Assembly (NCBI GenBank): GCA_910584375.1
Contig: CAJUAH010000001.1
Coordinates: forward strand, 14,560-78,559
Origin: an uncultured Acetatifactor sp.
Lineage (GTDB): Bacteria > Bacillota > Clostridia > Lachnospirales > Lachnospiraceae
Reading direction: 5' to 3'
DNA length: 64,000 bases
Part shown: positions 35,126-43,174 of the stretch, piece after piece
Position numbering within the stretch: the first letter of the stretch is position 1
Layout: each line of letters opens with the position of its first letter
Notes under the pieces: model-generated
Told to the model about the DNA's origin: nothing
What the model saw: only the letters and a program-made list of their open reading frames with translations
Databases searched by the model: none
Position numbers and translations under genes: made by a program

Positions 35126-36076
35126 ATGTCGTTTTCCAATAAGCGCCGGAATAAATCCGGCCAGGTATATCATACGGAAGAAAGCCTCTATCCGATATTG
35201 CATGTGACAAACAGCTTAAAGGACTATAAAAAGGAACTGATCGAAAAAGAGGTGGAATCCCTGTTTGAGCTGGGGATGGTAGGCAGTTCGTTCTCCGGCG
35301 TGCTGAGCCGGGCGGACAGTTTTCAGACACAGCTGCAGAATTTCAGGCAGTCTTTTGACAATATTGACCAGGCCGCGGGAGAGTTTGGACAGGTGCGGGA
35401 GGCTATCACCCAGACGGTGTCCGACACTCAGGCGAGAGTGGAGGAACTCAGAAGTACTTCCGAGCAGGTGGGGGAGACCTACCGGGAGATGGAGCAGACC
35501 TTTGAGCAGCTGCAGGGATCTGTAAAAAATATCCAGCAGTGTATGAGAAAGATCGTATCCATAGCGGATCAGACCAATATCATCGCCATCAACGCCTCTA
35601 TCGAGGCGGCCAGAGCGGGCGAGTACGGCAAGGAGTTTGCGGTGGTCGCGGAGAGAGTCAAGGAGCTGGCGGACGAGATTAAGGGGCTGGCGGGCGAAGT
35701 GGACGCGGGGGTTCAGGACGTGGAGTACGGCACGAATCAGTTGAGCGGCAGCATCACGGCGTCTCAGGAGGCGCTAAACCAGAATTTTGACACTGTAAAC
35801 AGTACATATGAATCTTTTCAGCGGATTACGGAGACTGCGGAGGGAGCGTCGGCGGTGCAGACGACCATCGCCGGAGTGATCCAGGAGTCCAAAGGGGAAT
35901 TGCAGACCATCTACAATTTCTTTGATGACATCAAGGCGCAGTATCAGGAGGTAGTCAGACATATCGAGAGCGCCAGCCGCCTGGGAACCACCAAGAGCGC
36001 CATGTTTGAGGATATTGACAATATGCTGTCTCAGATTCCGCTGATCATCCGGGACAAATATCAGGACAGGATCTGA
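35126..36076 (+). CDS. Soluble methyl-accepting chemotaxis-type protein
   Basis: 316 aa with no membrane segment and no recognisable sensor domain. It is almost wholly coiled coil with an MCP tip NIIAINASIEAARAGEYGKE, then AVVAERVKELADEIKGLAGE. It is 47 bp after the FIST gene and probably takes its signal from that protein. ATG 35126 is 8 nt from GGAGG; ATG 35111 would place the binding site inside the gene. Confidence 0.88.
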   Translation: MSFSNKRRNKSGQVYHTEESLYPILHVTNSLKDYKKELIEKEVESLFELGMVGSSFSGVLSRADSFQTQLQNFRQSFDNIDQAAGEFGQVREAITQTVSDTQARVEELRSTSEQVGETYREMEQTFEQLQGSVKNIQQCMRKIVSIADQTNIIAINASIEAARAGEYGKEFAVVAERVKELADEIKGLAGEVDAGVQDVEYGTNQLSGSITASQEALNQNFDTVNSTYESFQRITETAEGASAVQTTIAGVIQESKGELQTIYNFFDDIKAQYQEVVRHIESASRLGTTKSAMFEDIDNMLSQIPLIIRDKYQDRI

Positions 36077-36159
36077 ATGCGCTCTGTATCGAACCCGCGG
36101 TGTCTGAGGATCTGCGGCAAAACAATGGTGGACGAAAGGGCTTTCGTATGTTAAGATAG

Positions 36160-36182
36160 AAGTGCTAAGATAAAAAGCACTT
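36160..36182 (+). other. Hairpin in the leader of the low-complexity protein gene
   Basis: 7-bp stem 36160-36166/36176-36182, ending 3 nt before the GAGGAGG binding site of the gene at 36197. It might influence translation initiation. Confidence 0.35.
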
Positions 36183-36196
36183 ATGAGGAGGACAAA

Positions 36197-36763
36197 ATGG
36201 ATTATAATAATCAGAACCCCTACGAGCAGAATAGCGGTACAAACCCCTATTTGCAGAGCGGTACGCAGCCTCAGGATCCCTATGGGCAGAGCGGCACGCA
36301 GTCTCAGGATTCCTACGGGCAGAGCGGCACGCAGTCCCAGGATCCCTACGGGCAGTACAGTTCCCAGCAGTCCCAGGGAGCCTACAGCCAGAGCCAGGGA
36401 ACGCAGGATGGCAGTCAGAATTCCTATTATCAGAACCCTTACTACCAGAACTCTTATCAGCAGAGTTCCTATCAGCAGAGCGGCTACCAGCAGCCGCAGT
36501 ATCAGGGGTATCAGACATACCAGAGCAACGGCGAGCTGGAAGAGCCCATGTCCCTGAAAGACTGGCTGATCACGGATCTGTTGCTGATGATTCCCTGCGC
36601 GAATATTATTCTGATATTTGTGTGGGCATTCAGCGGCAGTGAGAAGAAGAGCAAGTCCAACTTCTTTAAGGCGCAGCTGATCTTTATGGGCTGTATCATG
36701 GCCTTTTACCTGCTGCTGTTCATAATCGCCATGGGAGCGGGATTTGCGGCGGCTTTTTCCTGA
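36197..36763 (+). CDS. Low-complexity N-terminus, two-segment membrane protein
   Basis: 188 aa. Residues 1-112 are Gln, Tyr, Ser, Gly and Asn rich and probably disordered, with three 11-residue repeats of the form QSGTQxQDxYG and later YQQSSYQQSGYQQ. The rest has two hydrophobic segments (LKDWLITDLLLMIPCANIIL and IFMGCIMAFYLLLFIIAMGA) linked by a basic loop with NFFKAQ, a plan shared by a common clostridial small-membrane family. Function unknown. ATG 36197 follows GAGGAGG; a terminator follows. Confidence 0.72.
   Translation: MDYNNQNPYEQNSGTNPYLQSGTQPQDPYGQSGTQSQDSYGQSGTQSQDPYGQYSSQQSQGAYSQSQGTQDGSQNSYYQNPYYQNSYQQSSYQQSGYQQPQYQGYQTYQSNGELEEPMSLKDWLITDLLLMIPCANIILIFVWAFSGSEKKSKSNFFKAQLIFMGCIMAFYLLLFIIAMGAGFAAAFS
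36254..36352 (+). repeat. 33-bp tandem repeat (three units)
   Basis: Units at 36254-36286, 36287-36319 and 36320-36352 differ by a few third-position and synonymous-type changes and encode QSGTQxQDxYG. Units 2 and 3 are the most alike. Confidence 0.85.
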
Positions 36764-36783
36764 TCTGAATTCCCAATAAAAAC

Positions 36784-36817
36784 CCCAGTGCCTGACGTTG
36801 GCACTGGGACTTTTTTA
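36784..36817. terminator. Bidirectional intrinsic terminator
   Basis: 9-bp stem 36784-36792/36800-36808 followed by TTTTTT; on the left the complementary AATAAAAA (36775-36782) gives the same for the opposite strand. It ends both the gene at 36197 and the minus-strand methyltransferase gene. Confidence 0.85.
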
Positions 36818-36825
36818 TTGGGAAA

Positions 36826-37779
36826 CTATTTGGCGGTCCACCGGCAGGATGCTCCGCAGGGCAGAATCAAACCCGAACCGGTGACGGGCAGACCGATCTC
36901 GTCCGCCGCCGCTCTTCCTCCCAGAGAGGAAGTCAGTACAGTGTTCGTCATATAGGACAGCACGGCGGGCTGCAGTCCGGTAGTGTAAGAATTAATCAGG
37001 AAAAACAGGGCGTCTTCGGACAGGAGCTGGCGGGTCAGATTGAGGAAAGGCCAGATGCTCTCCTCTATTTTCCAGACCTCGCCCCTGGGGCCTCTGCCGT
37101 AGGAGGGGGGATCCATGATGATGCCGTCGTACCTGTTGCCCCTGCGGATCTCCCGCTCCACAAATTTGACGCAGTCGTCTACCAGCCAGCGTATGGGGGC
37201 GTCTCCCAGACCGGAGGACACCGCGTTCTCCCGCGCCCAGCCCACCATGCCCTTGGAGGCGTCCACATGGGTGACCTGCGCCCCGGCGGCGGCCGCCGCC
37301 AGAGTGGCCCCTCCCGTATAGGCAAAGAGATTCAGAACCTTCACGGGCCGCTCCACGCTGAAACGTCCGGTTCCCGGGCGGCTGCCGTCAGAATGCATGG
37401 CGCTGTCGATCAGCTCTGAGAACCAGTCCCAGTTGGCGGCCTGCTCGGGGAACAGCCCCGTATGTTTAAAACTGAAAGGTTTTAAATGAAAGGTAAGCCG
37501 GTTCTCCCGGGAAGTTTCTGCCTTTCGATCTCTCAGGCAGGGCAGGGGATAGGAAACAGTCCACTCGTCAGGCAGATTAAAAAATTCCCACTCGCCGCCC
37601 CCTTTTGCGCTGCGGTGGTAATGTCCGTTTTTTTTTCGCCAGCCCTCGTGACCGTGGGGCGTTTCCCAGATCACCTGGGGATCCGGGCGCACCAGGATAT
37701 ATTTCCCCCAGCGTTCCAGCTTTTCTCCGCTGGAAGTATCCAACACTTCATAGTCTTTCCAGTTGTTCGCGATCCACAT
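36826..37779 (-). CDS. Class I SAM-dependent methyltransferase (RlmI/RlmK-like)
   Basis: 317 aa. N-terminal beta-rich part (to about 115), then a Rossmann methyltransferase domain: VKVLNLFAYTGGATLAAAAA, THVDASKGMVGWARENA, and IIMDPPSYGRGPRGEVW as catalytic loop. These features match the 23S rRNA cytosine-C5 methyltransferase-like COG1092 group, though the PUA domain of RlmI is not seen. Exact target unproven. Start 37779 has AAAAGGAAAA upstream. Confidence 0.83.
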   Translation of the reverse strand: MWIANNWKDYEVLDTSSGEKLERWGKYILVRPDPQVIWETPHGHEGWRKKNGHYHRSAKGGGEWEFFNLPDEWTVSYPLPCLRDRKAETSRENRLTFHLKPFSFKHTGLFPEQAANWDWFSELIDSAMHSDGSRPGTGRFSVERPVKVLNLFAYTGGATLAAAAAGAQVTHVDASKGMVGWARENAVSSGLGDAPIRWLVDDCVKFVEREIRRGNRYDGIIMDPPSYGRGPRGEVWKIEESIWPFLNLTRQLLSEDALFFLINSYTTGLQPAVLSYMTNTVLTSSLGGRAAADEIGLPVTGSGLILPCGASCRWTAK

Positions 37780-38075
37780 GTCTGTTTTTCCTTTTCTTCT
37801 ATAATTAAATATACTTTGCCGATTTGGCTATCCCAAGTCAAACCAATAATCTGAATTGGCGCGTCCTTTCCGCCATTATTGTGAACCCAATTGAAAATAG
37901 AATCCAACTCCGCTGACACGTTTGGAATCATATCTATTGAAAACATCCCGCCGCATACAAATATTTTGACCTTGCAGGCATAAATAGCTTTTTCCCACGT
38001 TTCATTCCAAACATTTTGAAATGAGACAGGGGTTTCGGATAACCGGGCGCATAAACCACAGGCTCTACTATACAC
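37671..38075 (-). CDS. Doubtful small ORF upstream of the methyltransferase
   Basis: 134 codons, overlapping the methyltransferase start by 109 bp in another frame, so at most the first 98 residues are free of overlap. That part (IFVCGGMFSIDMIPNVSAEL, IQIIGLTWDSQIGKVYLIIE) looks protein-like and could be a decayed gene fragment. No clear ribosome binding site was found. Confidence 0.25.
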   Translation of the reverse strand: MYSRACGLCARLSETPVSFQNVWNETWEKAIYACKVKIFVCGGMFSIDMIPNVSAELDSIFNWVHNNGGKDAPIQIIGLTWDSQIGKVYLIIEEKEKQTCGSRTTGKTMKCWILPAEKSWNAGGNISWCARIPR

Positions 38076-38143
38076 CAGTCCAGAGCATTTTACAATGAAA
38101 ACCTATTGTACTGAAAAAAAATACAATATTTTCAAAAAAATAC

Positions 38144-38172
38144 TTGCAATGCTGGAAATTCCCATGTATACT
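38144..38172 (+). promoter_or_regulatory. Main promoter of the S10 ribosomal operon
   Basis: TTGCAA (38144-38149), 17 bp, TATACT (38167-38172). A 297-nt leader separates it from rpsJ. Confidence 0.7.
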
Positions 38173-38469
38173 ACTAATTGCTGTGGCATGATAGCTGTGA
38201 AACGTGAGGTTGCTGTCAGTCAGCAATGGCGGACAGGTTTTCCGTGGAGCGAATGTCAAGTTAGGAAACTGACGACAAGTCACTGTACAGATTTATGGTC
38301 TGTCTTAGGACAGAAACGACGTGAGAGTAGTAAACAGGTTTTACCTCGCTGTGAAATAAGCCGGAGAGATGAAAGGGTTGCGTGAAGGTTTAGGACACAC
38401 ACGGGAGAGTGTACAGTCACCGCTTGTCGTACTTACAACCAAAAGTGCGAAAAGGAGGCGACTTTTTTT
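38173..38469 (+). ncRNA. Long 5' leader of the S10 operon
   Basis: About 297 nt without a credible gene. Small stems are visible, such as TCTGTC-TTAG-GACAGA at 38299-38314, and a weak 6-bp stem (38441-38446/38461-38466) that would put the rpsJ binding site AAAAGGAGG in its loop. Length suggests autoregulation by a ribosomal protein as in other S10 operons, but I recognise no known leader class. Confidence 0.45.
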
Positions 38470-38787
38470 ATGGCAAGTCAGGTAATGAGAATCACACTCA
38501 AGGCGTACGATCATCAGCTTGTTGACGCGTCCGCCAAAAAGATCATCGAAACAGTCAAGAAGAACGGTTCCCAGGTGAGCGGCCCGGTGCCCCTTCCTAC
38601 TAAGAAGGAAGTGGTTACGATTCTGAGAGCGGTACACAAGTACAAGGACTCCAGAGAGCAGTTCGAGCAGAGAACCCATAAGAGACTGATCGATATCATT
38701 ACCCCGACCCAGAAGACAGTTGACGCATTGCAGAGACTGGAAATGCCGGCCGGTGTGTACATCGACATCAAGATGAAGACCAAGTAA
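38470..38787 (+). CDS. rpsJ: Ribosomal protein S10
   Basis: 105 aa, complete. RITLKAYDHQLVDASAKKI and GPVPLPTKKE, then RTHKRLIDI are the universal S10 signatures. It belongs to the 30S head and, with NusB, to antitermination complexes. First gene of the operon, followed by an unusual 163-bp gap before rplC. Confidence 0.98.
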   Translation: MASQVMRITLKAYDHQLVDASAKKIIETVKKNGSQVSGPVPLPTKKEVVTILRAVHKYKDSREQFEQRTHKRLIDIITPTQKTVDALQRLEMPAGVYIDIKMKTK

Positions 38788-38837
38788 TCAAACAAAAAGC
38801 GGGGTTTTTACCCCACATCCCCTACTAGTATGGACTG

Positions 38838-38919
38838 CTGCAAAAGTGAGGAGTACTCACTATTTGCAGATTGCATCCGCGATGCAATCTGCGGCAGTTG
38901 TGCCTGCGGCACAATCTGC
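38838..38919 (+). other. Array of three hairpins between rpsJ and rplC
   Basis: Stem 1: 38838-38850 with 38856-38869 (13 pairs, one bulge). Stem 2: 38866-38877/38881-38892, a perfect 12-bp stem with loop CGC. Stem 3: 38898-38904/38908-38914 plus four outer pairs across a bulge. Stems 1 and 2 share bases 38866-38869, so they compete. No T-run follows. Attenuator, processing site or inserted palindrome are all possible. Confidence 0.7.
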
Positions 38920-38950
38920 AGTCCCGCTGTAGAGTAATTAGGAGGAAAAC

Positions 38951-39634
38951 ATGAAGAAAGCAATCTTAGCAACAAAGATCGGAATGACGCAGATCTTCAA
39001 CGAAGACGGCGTACTGGTTCCCGTTACCGTACTCCAGGCCGGTCCCTGTGTGGTGACACAGATCAAGACCGTGGAGAACGACGGGTACAGCGCGGTACAG
39101 GTTGGTTTTGTGGATAAGAAGGACAGGATCGTCAACAAGGACGCCACCGGCAAGAGAGAGATCATCCACAGACACGGCGTAAACAAGGCGGAGCAGGGCC
39201 ACTTTAAAAAGGCGGGCGCCAGCTCCAAGAGATATGTGAGAGAGTTCAAATTTGACAATGTCGAAGAGTACTCCCTGGGCGGCGAGATCAAGGCCGACAT
39301 CTTCCAGGCTGGCGACAAGGTGGACGCCTCCGCTGTTTCCAAGGGCAAGGGTTTCCAGGGCGCCATCAAGAGACTGGGTCAGCACAGAGGCCCCATGAAA
39401 CACGGTTCCAAGTTCCATCGCCATCAGGGTTCCAACGGCGCGTGTTCCTCTCCCAGCCGCGTGTTCAAGGGCAAGGGAATGCCCGGCCATATGGGTCATG
39501 TAAAAGTAACGGTTCAGAATCTTGAGGTCGTCAGGGTGGATGCCGAGAAGAATCTGCTGCTGGTGAAGGGCGCTGTACCCGGACCCAAGAAAGCGCTTGT
39601 AACCATCAAAGAGACCGTCAAGGTTGAAGCATAG
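38951..39634 (+). CDS. rplC: Ribosomal protein L3
   Basis: 227 aa, somewhat longer than the 209-aa E. coli protein. Conserved GQHRGPMKHGSKFHRHQGS loop reaches the peptidyl transferase centre, and GKGMPGHMG follows. ATG 38951 after TTAGGAGGAAAAC. Followed 26 bp later by rplD. Confidence 0.98.
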   Translation: MKKAILATKIGMTQIFNEDGVLVPVTVLQAGPCVVTQIKTVENDGYSAVQVGFVDKKDRIVNKDATGKREIIHRHGVNKAEQGHFKKAGASSKRYVREFKFDNVEEYSLGGEIKADIFQAGDKVDASAVSKGKGFQGAIKRLGQHRGPMKHGSKFHRHQGSNGACSSPSRVFKGKGMPGHMGHVKVTVQNLEVVRVDAEKNLLLVKGAVPGPKKALVTIKETVKVEA

Positions 39635-39660
39635 TTTAAGACGGAAGGAGGACCAATCAG

Positions 39661-40281
39661 ATGGCAAACGTATCTGTTTTTAATATGGAAGGCAAGGAAG
39701 TTGGTACAATCGAATTAAACGATGCGGTGTTTGGTGTAAAGATCAATGAGCACTTGGTACACATGGCAGTTGTACAGCAGCTTGCAAACAATCGGCAGGG
39801 TACACAGAAGGCAAAGACCCGTTCCGAGGTATCCGGCGGCGGCAGAAAGCCCTGGAGGCAGAAGGGAACCGGTCACGCCAGACAGGGTTCCACCAGAGCG
39901 CCTCAGTGGAAGGGCGGCGGCATGGTGTTCGCGCCCGTGCCCAGAGATTACTCTTTCAAGATGAATAAGAAAGAGAAGAGAGCGGCGCTGAAGTCCGCCC
40001 TGACCAGCAAGGTGCAGGACACCAGGCTGATCGTTGTGGATGAGCTGAAGTTCGATGAGATCAAGACCAAGAACTTTGTCAATGTAATGAACAACCTGAA
40101 AGTGAGCAAGGGCCTGGTGGTTCTGGCTGAGAATGATGAGAATGTGGTAATGTCCGCCCGGAACGTGGCCGATGTAAATACCACTTTGGTAAACGCCATC
40201 AATGTCTATGACGTAATGAAGGCTAACACTTTGGTACTGACCAAGGATGCCGTGGCGAAGATTGAGGAGGTGTACGCGTAA
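39661..40281 (+). CDS. rplD: Ribosomal protein L4
   Basis: 206 aa. The Arg/Gly-rich exit-tunnel loop GGGRKPWRQKGTGHARQGS is present. L4 is the autoregulator of S10 operons in E. coli; whether that holds here is unknown. Its stop and the rplW start overlap (TAATG). Confidence 0.98.
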   Translation: MANVSVFNMEGKEVGTIELNDAVFGVKINEHLVHMAVVQQLANNRQGTQKAKTRSEVSGGGRKPWRQKGTGHARQGSTRAPQWKGGGMVFAPVPRDYSFKMNKKEKRAALKSALTSKVQDTRLIVVDELKFDEIKTKNFVNVMNNLKVSKGLVVLAENDENVVMSARNVADVNTTLVNAINVYDVMKANTLVLTKDAVAKIEEVYA

Positions 40282-40580
40282 TGGCTGATATCAAATACTA
40301 TGACGTAATCCTCAAACCGGTTATCACCGAGAAGAGTATGGCCGGTATGGGCGAGAAGAAATATACTTTTCTGGTTCATACGGAGGCAAACAAGTCTCAG
40401 ATCAAGGAGGCCGTTCAGAAGATGTTCGAGGGCACCAAGGTAAAGAGTGTCAACACCATCAACTACGACGGCAAGAAGAAGAGACGCGGCATGGTGGTCG
40501 GCAAGACCGCCAAGACCAAGAAAGCGATCGTAACCCTTACCGAGGACAGCAAGGATATTGAGATCTTTGCGGGCCTTTGA
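40281..40580 (+). CDS. rplW: Ribosomal protein L23
   Basis: 99 aa, complete, beginning MADIKYYDVILKPVITEKS. It lines the tunnel exit and docks signal recognition particle and trigger factor. Coupled to rplD by a one-base overlap. A 222-bp structured gap follows instead of the usual tight link to rplB. Confidence 0.97.
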   Translation: MADIKYYDVILKPVITEKSMAGMGEKKYTFLVHTEANKSQIKEAVQKMFEGTKVKSVNTINYDGKKKRRGMVVGKTAKTKKAIVTLTEDSKDIEIFAGL

Positions 40581-40586
40581 GAATGG

Positions 40587-40739
40587 AGATGTTCTAAGGC
40601 GTCAAAGTACGCCGCCTAAGAACATCTAACCATCTCAGCAAGAATTGCCCAGGCAATTCTTGCGGGGGTACAGCAGGATGTGGCTTAAGAACATTTAGTC
40701 CATCAGGGTTATGGAAAGTCAGGGTCTATATGGCCTGAC
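40587..40739 (+). other. Hairpin cluster between rplW and rplB
   Basis: Stem 40587-40595/40619-40627 continued by four pairs past one mismatch; stem 40638-40648/40653-40663, a perfect 11-bp stem with a 4-nt loop; and a weaker 6-bp stem 40718-40723/40734-40739. The sequence differs from the rpsJ-rplC hairpins. No gene or T-tract is present. Confidence 0.65.
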
Positions 40740-40802
40740 GGATTAAGGTATGCGGCGCGGATGGCGCTGCGCAAAGAATCATGTAGAAAAGGAGATAGAA
40801 CG

Positions 40803-41642
40803 ATGGGAATTAAGACATACAATCCCTATACACCTTCCAGACGGAATATGACCGGTTCTGATTTCGCCGAGATTACCAAGAAGACTCCCGAAAAAAGTCT
40901 CTGCTATTCACTGAAAAAGAACGCCGGCCGTAACAACCAGGGTAAGATCACCGTGAGACATCAGGGCGGTGGAGTCAGAAGACAGTACAGAATCATTGAT
41001 TTTAAGAGAAACAAGGACGGTATTCCCGCAACGGTAATCGGTATCGAATACGACCCCAACAGAACGGCCAATATCGCGCTGATCTGCTATGCGGACGGTA
41101 CCAAGTCCTATATTATTGCTCCCGAAGGACTGACGGACGGCATGAAAGTCATGAACGGTCCCGAGGCGGAGGTAAGACTGGGCAACTGCCTGCCTCTGTC
41201 CGAGATCCCTGTCGGTACGCAGGTGCATAACATTGAGTTATATCCCGGCAAGGGCGGCCAGCTGGTTCGTTCCGCCGGCAACAGCGCGCAGCTGATGGCG
41301 AAGGAAGGCAAGTACGCGACTCTGCGTCTTCCCTCCGGAGAGATGAGAATGGTTCCTCTGGTATGCCGTGCCACAGTTGGTATCGTAGGCAATGTGGATC
41401 ACAGCCTGATCAAGATCGGTAAGGCAGGACGTAAGCGCCACATGGGCATTCGTCCCACTGTACGCGGCGCCGTTATGAACCCCAACGACCATCCTCACGG
41501 TGGTGGTGAAGGTAAGAACGGAATCGGACGTCCCGGCCCCAGCACTCCTTGGGGTAAGCCTGCTCTGGGTCTTAAGACCCGCAGGAAGAAGGCGTCTGAT
41601 AAGCTGATCGTGAGAAGACGCGACGGCAAGGCAATTAAGTAA
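40803..41642 (+). CDS. rplB: Ribosomal protein L2
   Basis: 279 aa. RNA-binding OB and SH3 folds; the C-terminal VRGAVMNPNDHPHGGGEGKN contains the conserved His of the peptidyl transferase region. ATG 40803 follows AAAGGAGAT; an upstream in-frame start at 40761 lies in the structured gap and is unlikely. Confidence 0.98.
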   Translation: MGIKTYNPYTPSRRNMTGSDFAEITKKTPEKSLCYSLKKNAGRNNQGKITVRHQGGGVRRQYRIIDFKRNKDGIPATVIGIEYDPNRTANIALICYADGTKSYIIAPEGLTDGMKVMNGPEAEVRLGNCLPLSEIPVGTQVHNIELYPGKGGQLVRSAGNSAQLMAKEGKYATLRLPSGEMRMVPLVCRATVGIVGNVDHSLIKIGKAGRKRHMGIRPTVRGAVMNPNDHPHGGGEGKNGIGRPGPSTPWGKPALGLKTRRKKASDKLIVRRRDGKAIK

Positions 41643-41669
41643 CGGAACTTATAATAGGAGGAAAAATAA

Positions 41670-41951
41670 ATGGCTAGATCACTGAAAAAAGGCCCTTTCG
41701 CTGATGAAAGTTTGCTGAAAAAGGTAGATGCGATGAACGCTTCCGGACAGAAGTCTGTTATCAAGACATGGTCCCGCCGTTCCACGATTTTCCCTTCTTT
41801 CGTCGGACACACCATTGCTGTTCATGACGGAAGAAAGCATGTGCCTGTATATGTGACTGAGGATATGGTTGGCCATAAGCTGGGCGAGTTCGTTGCTACG
41901 AGAACGTACAGAGGCCACGGCAAGGATGAGAAAAAGTCCAAGGTCAGGTAA
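41670..41951 (+). CDS. rpsS: Ribosomal protein S19
   Basis: 93 aa. MARSLKKGPFADESLLKKV start and TWSRRSTIFPSFVGHTIAVH are diagnostic. Part of the 30S head with S13. AGGAGG precedes the ATG. Followed by a 164-bp gap. Confidence 0.98.
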   Translation: MARSLKKGPFADESLLKKVDAMNASGQKSVIKTWSRRSTIFPSFVGHTIAVHDGRKHVPVYVTEDMVGHKLGEFVATRTYRGHGKDEKKSKVR

Positions 41952-41965
41952 GTAAAGCGTGTCAA

Positions 41966-42092
41966 TAACGCATGGCTGCCCGGGAGGGGGCCAACCCCTG
42001 CGGCGGCGGGATACGGAGTCCTCATTCCGGTCTGCCGTCTGCGGAACAGATACTGGTCTGACTGCGGCAATAGGGCCGTAGCAGATGCGTTA
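41966..42092 (+). other. Closed multi-stem element between rpsS and rplV
   Basis: Bases 41966-41973 pair with 42085-42092 (8 bp), closing a 127-nt domain with internal stems such as AGGGG/CCCCT at 41985-41989/41995-41999. It is GC-rich and lacks a reading frame. The closed cloverleaf-like layout suggests folded RNA or an inserted palindrome. Confidence 0.5.
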
Positions 42093-42115
42093 GCTTGAAA
42101 AGGAGGATATTATCT

Positions 42116-42502
42116 ATGGCTAAAGGACATAGAAGTCAGATTAAGAGAGAGAGAAACGCCCAGAAGGACACGAGACCCTCTGCAAAGTTATCCTATGCAA
42201 GAATCCCTGTTCAGAAGGCATGTTTCGTGTTGGATGCCATCAGAGGCAAGGATGTGCAGACTGCCCTGGGCATTCTGGCATACAATCCCAGATACGCGTC
42301 CAGCGTGGTTGAGAAACTGCTGAAGTCCGCCATCGCCAATGCGGAGAACAACAACGGTATGAATACCGAGAACCTGTATATTGCAGAGTGCTATGCAAAC
42401 AACGGACCGATCATGAAGAGAGTTAGACCGAGAGCACGGGGCAGCGCCAACAGGATCGAGAAGAGAATGAGCCATATCACCATCGTGCTTGATGAGAAAT
42501 AG
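42116..42502 (+). CDS. rplV: Ribosomal protein L22
   Basis: 128 aa. ATG 42116 (MAKGHRSQIKRERN) follows AAAAGGAGG; the earlier ATG 42095 is not needed. The conserved tunnel hairpin region MKRVRPRARGSANRI is intact. Confidence 0.97.
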   Translation: MAKGHRSQIKRERNAQKDTRPSAKLSYARIPVQKACFVLDAIRGKDVQTALGILAYNPRYASSVVEKLLKSAIANAENNNGMNTENLYIAECYANNGPIMKRVRPRARGSANRIEKRMSHITIVLDEK

Positions 42503-42514
42503 GAGGAAGAATTT

Positions 42515-43174
42515 ATGGGACAGAAAGTTAATCCTCACGGCCTGAGAGTCGGCGTTATTAAGGATTGGGATTCCAAGTGGTACGCTGATGCAGAGTTCTC
42601 CGATTATCTGGTAGAGGACTACAACATCAGACAGTTTTTAAAGAAGAAGTTATACAGCGCAGGTGTGTCCAAGATCGAAATCGAGAGAGCATCCGACAGA
42701 GTGAAGGTCGTCATCTACACCGCCAAGCCCGGCGTCGTGATCGGTAAGGGCGGCGCGGAGATCGAGATTACCAAGCAGGAGCTGGCCAAACTCACCGACA
42801 AGAAGGTGATGGTGGACATCAAGGAAATCAAGAGACCTGACAAGGACGCGCAGCTGGTTGCCGAGAATATCGCACAGCAGCTTGAGAACCGTGTGTCTTT
42901 CAGACGTGCCATGAAGTCCTGTATGGGCAGAACCATGAAGGCCGGCGCTCTGGGTATTAAGGCGGCCTGTGCCGGACGTCTGGGCGGCGCCGATATTGCG
43001 CGCACCGAGTTTTACAGCGAGGGCACGATTCCTCTGCAGACTCTGAGAGCGGACATCGACTACGGTTTTGCCGAGGCGGATACCACCTACGGTAAAGTCG
43101 GTGTCAAGGTTTGGATTTATAAAGGCGAGATTCTTCCTACAAAAGGAGAGCCGGTGGAAGGGAGCGATAAATAA
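42515..43174 (+). CDS. rpsC: Ribosomal protein S3
   Basis: 219 aa. KH domain with GVVIGKGGAEIEI and the C-terminal GRLGGADIARTE motif. Forms the mRNA entry site helicase with S4 and S5. Stop overlaps the rplP start (TAATG). Confidence 0.98.
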   Translation: MGQKVNPHGLRVGVIKDWDSKWYADAEFSDYLVEDYNIRQFLKKKLYSAGVSKIEIERASDRVKVVIYTAKPGVVIGKGGAEIEITKQELAKLTDKKVMVDIKEIKRPDKDAQLVAENIAQQLENRVSFRRAMKSCMGRTMKAGALGIKAACAGRLGGADIARTEFYSEGTIPLQTLRADIDYGFAEADTTYGKVGVKVWIYKGEILPTKGEPVEGSDK

